The notes below the pieces were generated by a model that worked only from the letters and a program-made list of their open reading frames with translations, did no database searches and had not been told where the DNA came from. Source: Microcoleus sp. EPA2 (lineage in GTDB: Bacteria > Cyanobacteriota > Cyanobacteriia > Cyanobacteriales > Microcoleaceae). Taken from it: 46,166 bases of DNA. The position numbers and the translations under genes were made by a program. Positions 17,033 through 27,330 of the stretch are shown here, piece after piece; position 1 is the stretch's first letter, and every line of letters begins with the position of its first letter. The stretch covers positions 1 to 46,166 of the forward strand of contig JAHRFD010000011.1 of assembly GCA_020882975.1 (NCBI GenBank), given 5' to 3'.

Positions 17033-20000
17033 TCAATAGGGAAGCACAACTTTAAACTCTGCTCCCTCTCCCGGTGCCGAGTCACAAATCAAATTTCCTC
17101 CGTGCTGATCTAGCACAATTTTATAACTGATTGACAGTCCCAAACCAGTGCCCTTACCGACTGGTTTTGTCGTAAAAAACGGATCGAAAATTCTGGCTTT
17201 CACCTCCGAATTCATACCCATACCATTATCAGTAATCTTAATCGCCACTTTATTTTTTTCTAGGACTTCAGTCGCAATCCAAATTGTCGGAGGCTGTGTC
17301 TGGTCAACTTTGCTGCCAATTCCTCGATACAAAGCATCAATAGCATTCATCAGTAAATTCATAAATACCTGATTAATTTCTCCGGCATAGCAATTCACCA
17401 AAGGCAAGTGTGCGTACTGCTTAATAACTGTTATTCCACTTAATCTTTTCTGCAAAATCATCAAGGTGCTGTCGATGCCTTCATGGATATTCACCCATTT
17501 TATTTCTGATTCATCAAGTCTGGCAAAATTTCGCAACGACAGCACAATATCGCGAACTCTCCCAGCACCTACTTTCATCGAATCAATCATTTTATAAAAA
17601 TCTTGGATTAAAAAATCTAACTCTATTTCCTCACTTTTATCGACTATAGGCTGCACCGGGTCTGGGTAATATTTTTGGTATAAAAGCAATAAATCAACTA
17701 AATTTTGAAGATATCGATCGCTATAATACAAATTTCCATGAATAAAATTAATCGGATTATTAATTTCGTGAGCAATTCCCCCAACTAATTGCCCTAAACT
17801 CGACATTTTTTCACTTTGAATTAACTGTAATTGAGTGCGACTTAGTTCTTCTAAGGTGGCTTGTAACTCCTGAGTTTTTTCGACCACTCGCTTTTCCAGA
17901 ACTGTATAAAAACTGGAATTTTCTAGAGATATCGCTGCTTGTGCCGACAGCATTTTCAAAACTTCTAACCTTTCCTTGGTAAAAGCACCTTTGATGAGAG
18001 TATTTTCTAAGTAAAAGATTCCTTTTAGATTGCCTTGATGAATCACGGGCAATACCAGAATAGATAGGGGTTGATGGAGGGTAAGATAAGGATCAAAATT
18101 GAATCGATCGGTTACTGTAGCATCTTCTAAAACTAAGGGTTCTCTAGTTCTTTCTACATAGTTAATCAAGGAAACTGGCAACATTCCACCTTCGGTTATT
18201 GGCAGAGATTCCAGCACGGTAACATCATGGTTATCACCGAATAATGCTACTTCTATTGCTAATTTATGACCCGTATTGGCAATAAAAATTATTTTCTGCG
18301 CTCCGGCATTTTCCCTGATAATATATAGGAGTTTTTCTAACAAACTACTGATAAAAATTTCCCCAGAAAGAGCTTGAGAGGCTTTGACAACTGTTAATAT
18401 ATCTAGGGATAAATTCTGATTAATCGTGGTTGTTACAGTGGTGGGACTGACATTGGGGGAGAGGATTTGTCGCGAGCGATCGACTAAATAATCATAGCGA
18501 GATTCTAAGTCTTTAACTTTGGCTATAGCTCCCCAGTTTATGTAAGCATAATAAGCTTTATCCAGATAAGATATGGCAATTATTTCCTTACCCCAAGATT
18601 GATAAAACTCTCCAGCTAATTCGTAAGCTAATGCTTCTTCTTGCAGATAACCGTTAGCAGCAGCTCCTTTAATAGCTAGGTCATAATAGTCCATTGCTTC
18701 TAGCTTATTGCCTAAGATTCGCGCTTTTTCCGCCGCCACCAAATCAAATTTATGTTGATAGTTCATGGGTGCATGGTAAGCCCAAAACTTCATTTTTATC
18801 TGATTGGATTCAACAATAGCTAAAGATTCTGTTTGATTTGGTGTCTGGGGGTAATCAGCGAGGAGAGAAAGCGAATAATAAAAATTATGTACCCCGATAG
18901 TAATCAGCCCGATCGCTCCATCTGCATATTCTACTGCTAGTTTAGCCCTAGCCACAGCCAGAGCATAATCTTTAAATAAGAACAGCATCATCACTTGAGC
19001 TACATAAGCAGCAAACAGCGACATTCGATTATTCTGTTTCCGCCACAGAGAGAGCATCGCCGTGTCATTCAATCCACGGCTAACTAAGGCTACTTGCTCT
19101 GCTGTTTCACTTCTTAAACTCAAAGTAATTACTTGCCAAATTTTAGCATAACCAATGGCAAATTCATGCTTATTTTTTACCAAGAATTGCATATATATAG
19201 CTTGTTGCTGTTCGACATATTCTAAAGGTTCTCCCACTAGAAACAAATTGATAATGTAGTGCTTAGAACTATAAATCGCCCATTCCAGATCGCCTATTTC
19301 TACACCGCTTTTCATTGCCTCTAAAAATGCAGATAGCGTATTTTTAGCAGGCTCTTGCCAAATTTTTATGTGACCATTAAACATGACGTAAACTTTGGCT
19401 TTATGTTGAATTGCATGGAATTTATCCAACAGTCTTAAAGCAATGATTCCAGCATGATATCCAGAGACAATATCACCCTTAACTCCACATAAAATCATGC
19501 CATAAAGAGTATAGGGAAAAGCAGCCAACCCAGAATGACCATTTGTCAAACAAAGATCGATCATTGTCAAGACGAGGGGCGACACAATTTCGGGTTTGGC
19601 AATATAAGCAGGAGGATAGATAGCTATTAGTATTTGCAACGCTGCTAGTTGATAGGGATCTGTCATTTCTGGCAGGTTTTCTACATCATCAATGCTCGGC
19701 AAGTTAGGAATCTCTAGGTTTTCGTCTAATAAGTTAAATCCGAGAATATTCAAAACTTTAATACCAGTTTCGACAGCTTTCAGCATCTGGCTTTGAGCTT
19801 GAAATATCTGTATTTGAAGCTGATATACTTTCAGGCGATCGAGCCGATCTTTCGCACAATTTAAAACTACTTCACCCAAAGCTGTTGCTTGCTCAAAATT
19901 AGTATTGAAACATTCTGCTTCTGCCAATTCTACATATAAATGAAGTGTCAAATCATAGTTACTAACCCAACTATCAGATGCTAATAGTGACATTGCTGCC

Positions 20001-22369
20001 TTAAAATATTTGACAGCAGCTTCGTAAGCATTAGCAGCTTTTGCCTTACGCCCAGCAATCAGATTTAATTCTGCCATCTCGGTTTTTTTGACAGCAACTT
20101 CCATGTTGTCAATTCCCACATTCAACTGATTAACAATCTCAAAAATATTTTCCTCTAATTTATCGTGGGGCGTGCTTTCCAAGAGCATTTTACCTATGCT
20201 CATATGGGTGGCTTTTTTGTCCCTATCGGGAATCAGAGAATAAGCTGCTTGCTGGACTCGATCGTGTAAAAATTTATAACCTACTAGGGAAGGGTTGAAG
20301 CTTAAATCAATTGCTTCTTTCCCATCGAAAAGTAAAGGAATCAGGTAGCTTTCATTTAAAGGAAGTATCAACCCCGCTTGCAAAGCCTCCCATAATTCCA
20401 ACCCAGTGACTGAGATAGACTTTTTGTTAATTGTAGCCAGAACATCTAGAGTGAAATTTTCCCCTATACAAGCAGCTAATTGCAAAATATTTTGTGTAAC
20501 TTTTGGTAGTTGTTGCAAGCGAGTTGCTAAGAGTTCTATTACATTTTTATCGGTAATTCCAATAGCTTGAATAGCTTCTAAGTTCCACTGCCATGCAGCC
20601 TGAGAAAAATCAAATCTTAAGAGATTTTCTTGATAAATAGCTTTGATTAACTGAGTTAAAAAAAATGGATTACCCCCGGTTTTATTCCATAGCAATCTAG
20701 CTAAATCTTGACAAAGATTTGATTTGTTTAATGTGTCAGAGATGAATCTGTTAACCTGGTCTAAATCTAGGGGATTTAATACTAAATTGTTGACATTTAT
20801 TCCCTGTTCCTGAATATGTTTTACTGTTTGCATCAAAGGATGTGTCGAGTTAACTTCATTATCTCGATAGGCTCCAATTAATAACAAATATTTCGTTTCA
20901 GGATTTGTAGCCAGTAATTCAATTAATTTCAAGGTTGCTGAATCAGCCCACTGCAAGTCATCGAGAAATATGACTAATGGATGTTCTTTCCGTGCAAATA
21001 CATTAATTAAATCTTTGAATAACCTATGAAAGCGATTTTGTGCTTCTTTTGGGGCAAGTTCAGGAACTGGTGGCTGTTTACCAATCAGCAATTCTAGTTC
21101 AGGAATTACGTCAATAATTACTTGTGCTGAATCACCGAGTGCAGCTAAAAGTTTATGTTTCCAGGTTTGTACATTTTTGCTACTTTCTGTAAGTAACTGC
21201 TGGGTCAAAGATTGAAAAGCTTGAATTAAGGATGCGTAAGGTGTATTCTGCTGGAATTGGTCAAATTTACCGGAAATAAAATAGCCCCGCTGTCGGGTAA
21301 TAGGTTTATGAATTTCTTTAACTGTTGCTGATTTGCCGATACCTGAATAACCAGATACTAGCATCAGTTCGACTTGGGAATGGGAAGAATTTTCATCTAC
21401 GGGATTAGCTATCCGTTCAAAGGCGGCTAATAATTCGCTTACTTGTTTTTCCCGTCCGTACAATTTTTGGGGAATCAATAACTGACTTAATATATCTAAT
21501 TTACCTGGGCAGAAATCAGTAATTTCTCCCTGCTTTATTAATTGATTTAAACAATTTTCTAAATCTGCTAATAATCCGGTAGCGCTTTGATACCTGTCTT
21601 CGGCATTCTTTGCGATCAATTTCATGACTATTTGGGAAATAGTCGGCGGAATGTCTGGATTTATTTGATCGGGTAAAATGGCTTGAGAGGCTATGTGACT
21701 GTAAACTATTTCTAAGGGGTCGTTGGTGGGAAAGGGTAATTCACCCGTTAGCATTTCATAGATGGTAACTCCTAGGGAATAGAAGTCGGTGCGGTAGTCT
21801 AGAAATCGGTTCATTCTCCCAGTTTGTTCGGGAGACATATAAGCAAAAGTACCGATGGTGGAGTTAAAATTATTGATTTGGGGATTTTCTTTGGGCAATT
21901 GCGAAGCAATACCGAAATCGGTTAATTTAATCACTCCTGTTTGAGAGTTGATAATAATGTTGCTGGGTTTGATATCTTTATGAATAATATTTTGAAGATG
22001 CAGGTATTCTAAGCTGTGGGCGATCGCGATCGCAATCTTCAGACAAGTAATGAGTTGGAGTTTTTGTCTGGACATTAGTCGATCGACTGATTCGCCACCA
22101 AAATCTTCTAAAAGCAAGCCCAAGCGGTTGTTATAACTTTTCAGGCTCAGGACTTTCACTAGACTAGGATGGTCTAAGTTTTCCCGAATCCGGTACTCAT
22201 GCTTGATGCGAGTAATGGCATCGAGGGTAGGATATTCTCCTTTTAGGATCTTGAGTATGGTTGTTTGCTGCTGGTGAGGAATATTCCCTCGGTAAATAAT
22301 GGTTTCTATACCTTCGTACAAAGTAGAATGGATTTGGTATTGTGAGCGAAAGGGCATGGGCTTTTCCAA
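17033..22369 (-). CDS. Giant serine/threonine kinase-ATPase-GAF-histidine kinase
   Basis: A 1778-residue multidomain signalling protein. Residues about 8-270 are a Hanks-type kinase: TILKILKG (ATP lysine), HKDIKPSN in place of the usual HRD loop, DFG in KLTDFGIAS and MSPEQ. An AAA/STAND-like ATPase follows at about 300-560, with Walker A GYSGIGKS and Walker B LVIFLDDLQWAD, then a long helical region (about 600-1300) like that of serial signalling ATPases. A GAF domain lies at about 1320-1480, and a HisKA/HATPase pair ends the protein: His in LGGIAHEINNPINF-type context (LVGGIAHEINNP), FMNLLMNAIDAL, ITDNGMGM and GTGLGLSISYKIV. This architecture is well known in filamentous cyanobacteria. The signal is unknown. 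It is divergent from clpC. Confidence 0.93.
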   Translation of the reverse strand: MEKPMPFRSQYQIHSTLYEGIETIIYRGNIPHQQQTTILKILKGEYPTLDAITRIKHEYRIRENLDHPSLVKVLSLKSYNNRLGLLLEDFGGESVDRLMSRQKLQLITCLKIAIAIAHSLEYLHLQNIIHKDIKPSNIIINSQTGVIKLTDFGIASQLPKENPQINNFNSTIGTFAYMSPEQTGRMNRFLDYRTDFYSLGVTIYEMLTGELPFPTNDPLEIVYSHIASQAILPDQINPDIPPTISQIVMKLIAKNAEDRYQSATGLLADLENCLNQLIKQGEITDFCPGKLDILSQLLIPQKLYGREKQVSELLAAFERIANPVDENSSHSQVELMLVSGYSGIGKSATVKEIHKPITRQRGYFISGKFDQFQQNTPYASLIQAFQSLTQQLLTESSKNVQTWKHKLLAALGDSAQVIIDVIPELELLIGKQPPVPELAPKEAQNRFHRLFKDLINVFARKEHPLVIFLDDLQWADSATLKLIELLATNPETKYLLLIGAYRDNEVNSTHPLMQTVKHIQEQGINVNNLVLNPLDLDQVNRFISDTLNKSNLCQDLARLLWNKTGGNPFFLTQLIKAIYQENLLRFDFSQAAWQWNLEAIQAIGITDKNVIELLATRLQQLPKVTQNILQLAACIGENFTLDVLATINKKSISVTGLELWEALQAGLILPLNESYLIPLLFDGKEAIDLSFNPSLVGYKFLHDRVQQAAYSLIPDRDKKATHMSIGKMLLESTPHDKLEENIFEIVNQLNVGIDNMEVAVKKTEMAELNLIAGRKAKAANAYEAAVKYFKAAMSLLASDSWVSNYDLTLHLYVELAEAECFNTNFEQATALGEVVLNCAKDRLDRLKVYQLQIQIFQAQSQMLKAVETGIKVLNILGFNLLDENLEIPNLPSIDDVENLPEMTDPYQLAALQILIAIYPPAYIAKPEIVSPLVLTMIDLCLTNGHSGLAAFPYTLYGMILCGVKGDIVSGYHAGIIALRLLDKFHAIQHKAKVYVMFNGHIKIWQEPAKNTLSAFLEAMKSGVEIGDLEWAIYSSKHYIINLFLVGEPLEYVEQQQAIYMQFLVKNKHEFAIGYAKIWQVITLSLRSETAEQVALVSRGLNDTAMLSLWRKQNNRMSLFAAYVAQVMMLFLFKDYALAVARAKLAVEYADGAIGLITIGVHNFYYSLSLLADYPQTPNQTESLAIVESNQIKMKFWAYHAPMNYQHKFDLVAAEKARILGNKLEAMDYYDLAIKGAAANGYLQEEALAYELAGEFYQSWGKEIIAISYLDKAYYAYINWGAIAKVKDLESRYDYLVDRSRQILSPNVSPTTVTTTINQNLSLDILTVVKASQALSGEIFISSLLEKLLYIIRENAGAQKIIFIANTGHKLAIEVALFGDNHDVTVLESLPITEGGMLPVSLINYVERTREPLVLEDATVTDRFNFDPYLTLHQPLSILVLPVIHQGNLKGIFYLENTLIKGAFTKERLEVLKMLSAQAAISLENSSFYTVLEKRVVEKTQELQATLEELSRTQLQLIQSEKMSSLGQLVGGIAHEINNPINFIHGNLYYSDRYLQNLVDLLLLYQKYYPDPVQPIVDKSEEIELDFLIQDFYKMIDSMKVGAGRVRDIVLSLRNFARLDESEIKWVNIHEGIDSTLMILQKRLSGITVIKQYAHLPLVNCYAGEINQVFMNLLMNAIDALYRGIGSKVDQTQPPTIWIATEVLEKNKVAIKITDNGMGMNSEVKARIFDPFFTTKPVGKGTGLGLSISYKIVLDQHGGNLICDSAPGEGAEFKVVLPY

Positions 22370-22718
22370 ATAACTCAGTGGATTAGAGATTTATACTTGA
22401 CATAGCCATCATGGCATGGCTAAGTGAAAACCCGGATAATTTGATAGGTCTAGCTGGTGACACCGAAAGGATTCCGATATAGAATATTGGTAAGTATGTA
22501 ATTTTTCTGAGATTCCTTTTAATTAATATCCCAACTAAGTAGCGGACGGCAACCACTCCCCTACTATTCGGCTCTCCTCACTGTCGGCACATCCTCAGCA
22601 GCGATACATTATATTGAAGTAAATACACAAAAATTTACATATATAATTTGTGTATTACTCAAAATCGCTCCTCACCAGCAGCGATACAGCCCTAGCCAAG
22701 TTAGTAGGATGGGAAAAT
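22370..22718. promoter_or_regulatory. Divergent region upstream of clpC and the giant kinase gene
   Basis: 349 bases without a gene. A 10-bp perfect inverted repeat, AATACACAAA (22622-22631) and TTTGTGTATT (22647-22656), flanks a 15-base A/T-rich core that contains a TATAAT-like sequence (22642-22647); this looks like an operator over a clpC promoter or a 5' UTR hairpin. A smaller hairpin TAGCCAT/ATGGCTA lies near 22403-22422. The motif CAGCAGCGATACA occurs twice (near 22597 and 22677). An in-frame GTG at 22650 could extend ClpC by 23 residues, but they do not look like the family. Confidence 0.5.
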
Positions 22719-25184
22719 ATGTTTGAACGCTTTACAGAACAAGCCATTAAAGCAATAATGCTAGCCCAAGAGGAAGCGCGCCGCCTGGGCCACAATTTTG
22801 TGGGTACTGAGCAAATCCTCCTGGGACTCGTGGGCGAAGGCACTGGCATCGCTGCAAAAGTATTACTAGAAATGGGCCTCAACTTGAAAGAGGCGCGCAA
22901 TGAAATCGAAAATATCATCGGCAGAGGTTCCGGCTTCCTACCCCCTGAAATTCCGTTTACACCTCGCGTGAAGCGGATTTTTGAGACAGCGCTGAATGAA
23001 GCGCGGCAGCTAGGGCACAATTACATCGGCACCGAACATATTTTACTGGGACTGATCCAAGACGATGAAGGTGTGGCGGCAAAAGTGCTGCAAAACTTGG
23101 GGATCGATCGCGCCAGAGTCCGCACCCAGGTAATTCGTGCCGTAGGAGAAGTGGCTGCGGTATCGGGAGGCCGTCAAAATACCGATCGCAAAATCCCGAC
23201 TCTAGAAGAATTCGGCACAAACCTCACCAAGTTAGCAGCCGAAGGTAAACTAGATCCAGTCGTGGGTCGCGAAAACGAAATCGAGCGCGTCATTCAAGTG
23301 CTAGGCCGCCGCACGAAGAATAACCCCGTGCTAGTCGGCGAACCGGGAGTAGGCAAAACAGCCCTCGCCGAAGGACTCGCCCAGCGGATTGTCAACAGAA
23401 ACGTCCCGGAAATTTTGGAAGACAAACAAGTAATCAGCCTCGATATGGGTTCGCTGATTGCAGGGACAAAATTCCGTGGCGAATTTGAAGAACGCCTGAC
23501 CAAAATCATGGCGGAAATTCGAGCAGCAGGCAACATCATTTTGGTAATTGACGAAATTCATACCTTAGTGGGTGCAGGGGCAATTCAAGGCAGTATGGAT
23601 GCCTCCAATATGCTCAAACCTGCCCTAGCCAGAGGGGAATTGCAGTGTGTAGGTGCCACTACCCTAGACGAATATCGCAAATACATTGAGCGCGATGCAG
23701 CCTTAGAAAGGCGGTTCCAACCGATTAAAGTTGGCGAACCGAGTGTGGCGGAAACGATCGAAATATTGTATGGTTTGCGATCGGCTTACGAACAGCATCA
23801 CAAACTGACAATTTCTGATGCAGCTTTAGAAGCAGCAGCTACATTGTCAGACAGGTACATTAACGATCGATTTTTGCCAGACAAGGCGATCGACTTAATT
23901 GACGAAGCAGGTTCCCGCGTCCATGTGCTGAATTCCCAAACTCCGCCAGAAGTCAAAGAGCTCAAAAAGCAACTGCCGGCTGTCAGCAAAGAGAAGGATA
24001 TCGCTGTTCGGGAACAAGACTTCGAGAAAGCCAGCAAATTGCGCGATCGTGAATTAGAAATTGAAGCCGAAATCGCCGAAGCCACGATCAACAAAAGCCA
24101 GGTAAGAATCTCTCCCGTCGTTACCGAAGAAGACATCGCCCACATCGTCGCCAATTGGACAGGAGTACCAGTCAGCAAACTGACAGAATCCGAATCAGAA
24201 TTGCTGCTGCACATGGAAGAAACTTTGCACCAGCGCTTAATCGGTCAAGAAGAAGCTGTCACCGCAGTTTCTAAGGCCATCCGTCGCGCACGGGTAGGGT
24301 TAAAAAATCCCAATCGCCCGATCGCCAGTTTCATCTTTTCCGGCCCCACAGGCGTCGGTAAAACGGAACTAACAAAAGCTTTAGCAGCTTATTTCTTCGG
24401 TTCCGAAGAAGCGATGATTCGGTTAGATATGTCCGAGTATATGGAACGCCACACGGTTTCCAAACTGATCGGTTCACCTCCGGGTTACGTCGGCTACGAC
24501 GAAGGCGGCCAACTCACAGAAGCAGTCCGTCGCCGTCCTTACACGGTAGTCTTATTCGACGAAATCGAAAAAGCCCACCCCGATGTCTTCAACATGATGC
24601 TGCAAATCTTAGAAGACGGCCGCCTGACTGATGCCAAAGGTCGGACAGTAGACTTCAAGAATACCCTGCTGATTATGACCTCAAACATCGGTTCTAAAGT
24701 GATAGAAAAAGGTGGCGGCGGCCTCGGTTTTGACTTTGCTGAAGATGCAGCCGATGGTCAATACAACCGAGTTCGGAATTTGGTAAATGAGGAACTGAAA
24801 CAGTTTTTCCGTCCAGAATTTCTCAACCGCTTGGATGAAATTATCGTCTTCCGCCAGTTGAACAAACAAGAAGTCAAGCAGATTGCTGACATCATGTTGC
24901 AGCAACTTTTCAGCCGATTAACCGAACAGGAAATTACCTTGTCTGTCACAGAAGCGTTCAAGGAACTGTTAGTTAAAGAAGGCTACAACCCCAGTTATGG
25001 TGCCCGACCCTTACGGCGCGCAATTATGCGATTGCTGGAAGATGTACTGGCTGAGGAAATGTTGTCTGGTAGGCTAAAAGAAGGCCAAAGTGCGATCGTA
25101 GATGTCGATGAAAACGGTGTAGTGAAGGTATTACCCGGTGACTCATCGGAACCCAAATTACCTGAACTCGCTTTCAGCGTTTAA
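22719..25184 (+). CDS. clpC: ClpC (HSP100) AAA+ unfoldase
   Basis: 821 residues from the chosen ATG ([20 protein letters not shown]), the canonical ClpC start, preceded by AGGATGGG. The double Clp N-domain occupies about 1-145 (repeats with [14 protein letters not shown] and [14 protein letters not shown]). The first AAA+ module has Walker [10 protein letters not shown] and the second GPTGVGKTE, with Walker [15 protein letters not shown] sequence ([14 protein letters not shown]). A central UVR-type middle region ([22 protein letters not shown]) lies near 415-445. ClpC unfolds substrates for the ClpP/R protease and is typical of cyanobacteria and chloroplasts. Length and motifs are normal, and there is no sign of decay. 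The gene is followed by strong 3' hairpins. Confidence 0.97.
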   Translation: MFERFTEQAIKAIMLAQEEARRLGHNFVGTEQILLGLVGEGTGIAAKVLLEMGLNLKEARNEIENIIGRGSGFLPPEIPFTPRVKRIFETALNEARQLGHNYIGTEHILLGLIQDDEGVAAKVLQNLGIDRARVRTQVIRAVGEVAAVSGGRQNTDRKIPTLEEFGTNLTKLAAEGKLDPVVGRENEIERVIQVLGRRTKNNPVLVGEPGVGKTALAEGLAQRIVNRNVPEILEDKQVISLDMGSLIAGTKFRGEFEERLTKIMAEIRAAGNIILVIDEIHTLVGAGAIQGSMDASNMLKPALARGELQCVGATTLDEYRKYIERDAALERRFQPIKVGEPSVAETIEILYGLRSAYEQHHKLTISDAALEAAATLSDRYINDRFLPDKAIDLIDEAGSRVHVLNSQTPPEVKELKKQLPAVSKEKDIAVREQDFEKASKLRDRELEIEAEIAEATINKSQVRISPVVTEEDIAHIVANWTGVPVSKLTESESELLLHMEETLHQRLIGQEEAVTAVSKAIRRARVGLKNPNRPIASFIFSGPTGVGKTELTKALAAYFFGSEEAMIRLDMSEYMERHTVSKLIGSPPGYVGYDEGGQLTEAVRRRPYTVVLFDEIEKAHPDVFNMMLQILEDGRLTDAKGRTVDFKNTLLIMTSNIGSKVIEKGGGGLGFDFAEDAADGQYNRVRNLVNEELKQFFRPEFLNRLDEIIVFRQLNKQEVKQIADIMLQQLFSRLTEQEITLSVTEAFKELLVKEGYNPSYGARPLRRAIMRLLEDVLAEEMLSGRLKEGQSAIVDVDENGVVKVLPGDSSEPKLPELAFSV

Positions 25185-25203
25185 TCGAGAGTCCTGTAAT
25201 ATA

Positions 25204-25257
25204 GGACACAGCACTGCTGTGTCCCTACCCAATAGAGATATTGGGTAGGGACACAGC
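25204..25257 (+). terminator. Overlapping alternative hairpins after clpC
   Basis: Two perfect hairpins share sequence. The first pairs 25204-25213 (GGACACAGCA) with 25215-25224. The second pairs 25216-25234 with 25239-25257, a 19-bp stem with loop GAGA, followed by ATTATTTTT. They cannot form together. The second, with its following T-rich stretch, is a good clpC terminator. The sequence also resembles dispersed hairpin repeats common in this group, so mobility or repeat origin is possible. Confidence 0.7.
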
Positions 25258-25584
25258 ATTATTTTTGATCTAGTTTCCGCTTGTATCGAAATGATATCAA
25301 ATCCGTTGACATCGGAATTATTATTTCTCTCTACTCTTTCTCTGTGTCCTCTGTATTCTCTGTGGTTAAATCATTCCGATACAACGGTCAACGATATGAT
25401 ATAAAATCCTCTCTTCATCGTCCTGTATTAAACTCTCTCTTCTCTTCCTTCGCGTCCTTAGCGCCTTCGCGGTTAAATCATTCCGATACAACGGTCAACG
25501 ATATGATTTAACCGCTAAGGACGCAGAGGAAGCAGAGTACGGGGAGAGATTTAATTCTGATGCCAACAACGAATTGGATTAGAC
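25258..25584. repeat. Two copies of a dispersed GGTTAAATCATTCC hairpin repeat
   Basis: This 327-base space between clpC and the moeZ-type gene is made of repeat DNA. Near-identical blocks starting GGTTAAATCATTCCGATA lie at 25364-25404 and 25471-25510, each preceded by a pyrimidine-rich TCTCTGTGTCCTCTG/CTTCGCGTCCTTAGCG segment. In the second copy, GCGGTTAAATCAT (25469-25481) pairs with ATGATTTAACCGC (25503-25515), and the flanking CGTCCTTAGC/GCTAAGGACG arms extend the fold. A further degenerate GATATCAAATCCGTTGACATCGG lies near 25290. The reverse-strand copy is at 41427-41459. Confidence 0.8.
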
Positions 25585-26751
25585 TTAATATTGAGGCACT
25601 GAGGGGTCTACTTCTTGACTCCAAGCCGTAATTCCGCCCTTAACATTAATCCCCTCAATACCAGCTTCCTTCAAAATACCCAAAGCCTTCGCCGAACGCC
25701 CGCCCATTTTGCAATGTGCAATCAATCGGTGGCCATTCAACAATTCCTTGACTTTCTCAACACCATTGCCGTTTTCAATATCCGGTAAAGGTACTAATAC
25801 TGACCCAGGAATTTGAGCAATTTGATACTCGTTAGGATTCCGAACATCCAGCAGCAGAAAATCCTTCGCACCGCTATCGATTAACTGCTTAAGTTCCGTG
25901 ACAGTCATCTCAGAAACTTGTATTTTTGCTTCGTCTGCTTTGGCTTGAGGAATACCGCAGAATTGTTCGTAATCGATTAATTTTTCAATTACTGGGCGCA
26001 CTGGATTTGGTCGCAGTTTTAACTGCCGGAATGTCATGTCTAAGGCATTGTACAGCAACAGTCTGCCGCTCAAAGTAGTGCCTTGACCCAAGATAATTTT
26101 GATTGCTTCAGTGGCTTGAATGCAGCCAATAACTCCTGGTAATACGCCTAAAACGCCACCTTCAGCACAGGAAGGTACCATCCCCGGCGGTGGGGGTTCT
26201 GGGTACAAATCTCGGTAATTGGGGCCACCTTCGTAGTTGAAAACTGTTGCTTGGCCTTCAAATCGGAAGATGGAACCATAGACGTTGGGCTTGTTTAAAA
26301 GCACCGAAACGTCGTTCATCAAGTAGCGAGTTTGGAAGTTGTCTGTGCCATCGATAATGATGTCATAGGGTGTCGCAATGGCGATCGCATTTTCGGAACT
26401 AACGCGAGTTTCGTACAAATCAACTTGACACAAAGGATTGATTTCTAAAATCCGATTTTTAGCCGATTCAATCTTGGGTTTTCCTATCCAAGATGTGCCG
26501 TGAATTACCTGCCGCTGCAAGTTGGAAGTGTCAACAACATCAAAGTCTACAATACCAATGCGACCAATCCCTGCCGCTGCTAAATACAGCAGCAGTGGGG
26601 AACCGAGTCCTCCTGTCCCGATACAGAGTACGCTGGCAGCTTTGAGACGCTTCTGCCCGTCCAATCCAACTTCTGGCAGGATTAGGTGGCGAGAGTAGCG
26701 TTCGTATTCTTCTTTGTTGAGCTGGATCTCGTCCAGATTAGGATTTAGCAT
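25585..26751 (-). CDS. moeZ: MoeZ-type sulfur-carrier adenylyltransferase with rhodanese domain
   Basis: A 388-residue E1-like enzyme. The ThiF/MoeB domain (about 10-265) has the ATP-binding CIGTGGLGSPLLLYLAAAG motif, a DxxN-type DVVDTSNLQRQ segment and the cysteine region VPSCAEGGVLG. The two CxxC zinc ligands of E. coli MoeB are absent: GPNYRD and NPVRPV occur where PCYRC and GCEVC would be, as in zinc-less MoeZ-type proteins. The C-terminal rhodanese domain (about 280-388) carries the active Cys in LIAHCKMGGRSAKA. The enzyme adenylates a ubiquitin-like sulfur carrier (MoaD/ThiS type) and loads it with sulfur. It is 86 bases downstream of a JAMM peptidase gene on the same strand, a pairing known from sulfur-carrier systems. 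Confidence 0.9.
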   Translation of the reverse strand: MLNPNLDEIQLNKEEYERYSRHLILPEVGLDGQKRLKAASVLCIGTGGLGSPLLLYLAAAGIGRIGIVDFDVVDTSNLQRQVIHGTSWIGKPKIESAKNRILEINPLCQVDLYETRVSSENAIAIATPYDIIIDGTDNFQTRYLMNDVSVLLNKPNVYGSIFRFEGQATVFNYEGGPNYRDLYPEPPPPGMVPSCAEGGVLGVLPGVIGCIQATEAIKIILGQGTTLSGRLLLYNALDMTFRQLKLRPNPVRPVIEKLIDYEQFCGIPQAKADEAKIQVSEMTVTELKQLIDSGAKDFLLLDVRNPNEYQIAQIPGSVLVPLPDIENGNGVEKVKELLNGHRLIAHCKMGGRSAKALGILKEAGIEGINVKGGITAWSQEVDPSVPQY

Positions 26752-26837
26752 GATATTCTGTGTAGCGCCGATTTTGAATTATATCCTATCTAAATCTTTC
26801 GCAGTTTGGCATCTTTGTGATTTTTAGTAATTATTTC

Positions 26838-27299
26838 TTAATCTACTGTGAGGATTTCCTCGGCTTGAAATTTGTTTTCTGTGTCTAAAGTCCAACTGCG
26901 GACATCTTCACCACTGCCTTGTGGAACGGACACAATGACGTAGGAGTATTGCGGCCAGGCGAGGGTGCGATCGCACTCTGAGGGTACTGCCTGACCATCT
27001 GGGTGAGAATGGTAGATGCCGATAATGTCTAAATTGCGATCGCGCCCCTCTTTCATTCCCTCCAGCATATCTTGTGGTGATATAGCATATCTGCGTTTTT
27101 TTGTCAATATTTTTGCTTCTGAGCAATTATCTTCAGTTTCCGAACTCCAAGCATTTTTGGTAGGCCAAACTGCTACCAAGGTTTTAACATTGCCAGCGAT
27201 CGTACCTAACAACAAACCGCAGCACTCTTCAGGGTAGGTGTTTTCGGCGTGGCTGCGGATAGATAATAGGTGAGTCTGGGAAAGTGCGATCGATTGCAT
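26838..27299 (-). CDS. JAMM/MPN+ metalloprotease (Mec-like)
   Basis: A 153-residue MPN+ domain protein. The zinc/catalytic motif is complete: His97-x-His99-x7-Ser107-x2-Asp110 (YHSHPDGQAVPSECD), with the upstream catalytic glutamate in YPEECCGLLLG near residue 24. This is the Mec/JAB1 bacterial type, which in some pathways trims the C-terminus or an amino-acid adduct from a ubiquitin-like sulfur carrier. The neighbour downstream is the MoeZ-type E1-like gene, which supports a role with a sulfur carrier, although no carrier gene is in the window. Start is the ATG of MQSIALSQTHLLSI. Confidence 0.88.
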   Translation of the reverse strand: MQSIALSQTHLLSIRSHAENTYPEECCGLLLGTIAGNVKTLVAVWPTKNAWSSETEDNCSEAKILTKKRRYAISPQDMLEGMKEGRDRNLDIIGIYHSHPDGQAVPSECDRTLAWPQYSYVIVSVPQGSGEDVRSWTLDTENKFQAEEILTVD

Positions 27300-27330
27300 T
27301 GGTGATTAGTTATTGGTTAAATAAGTTTAG

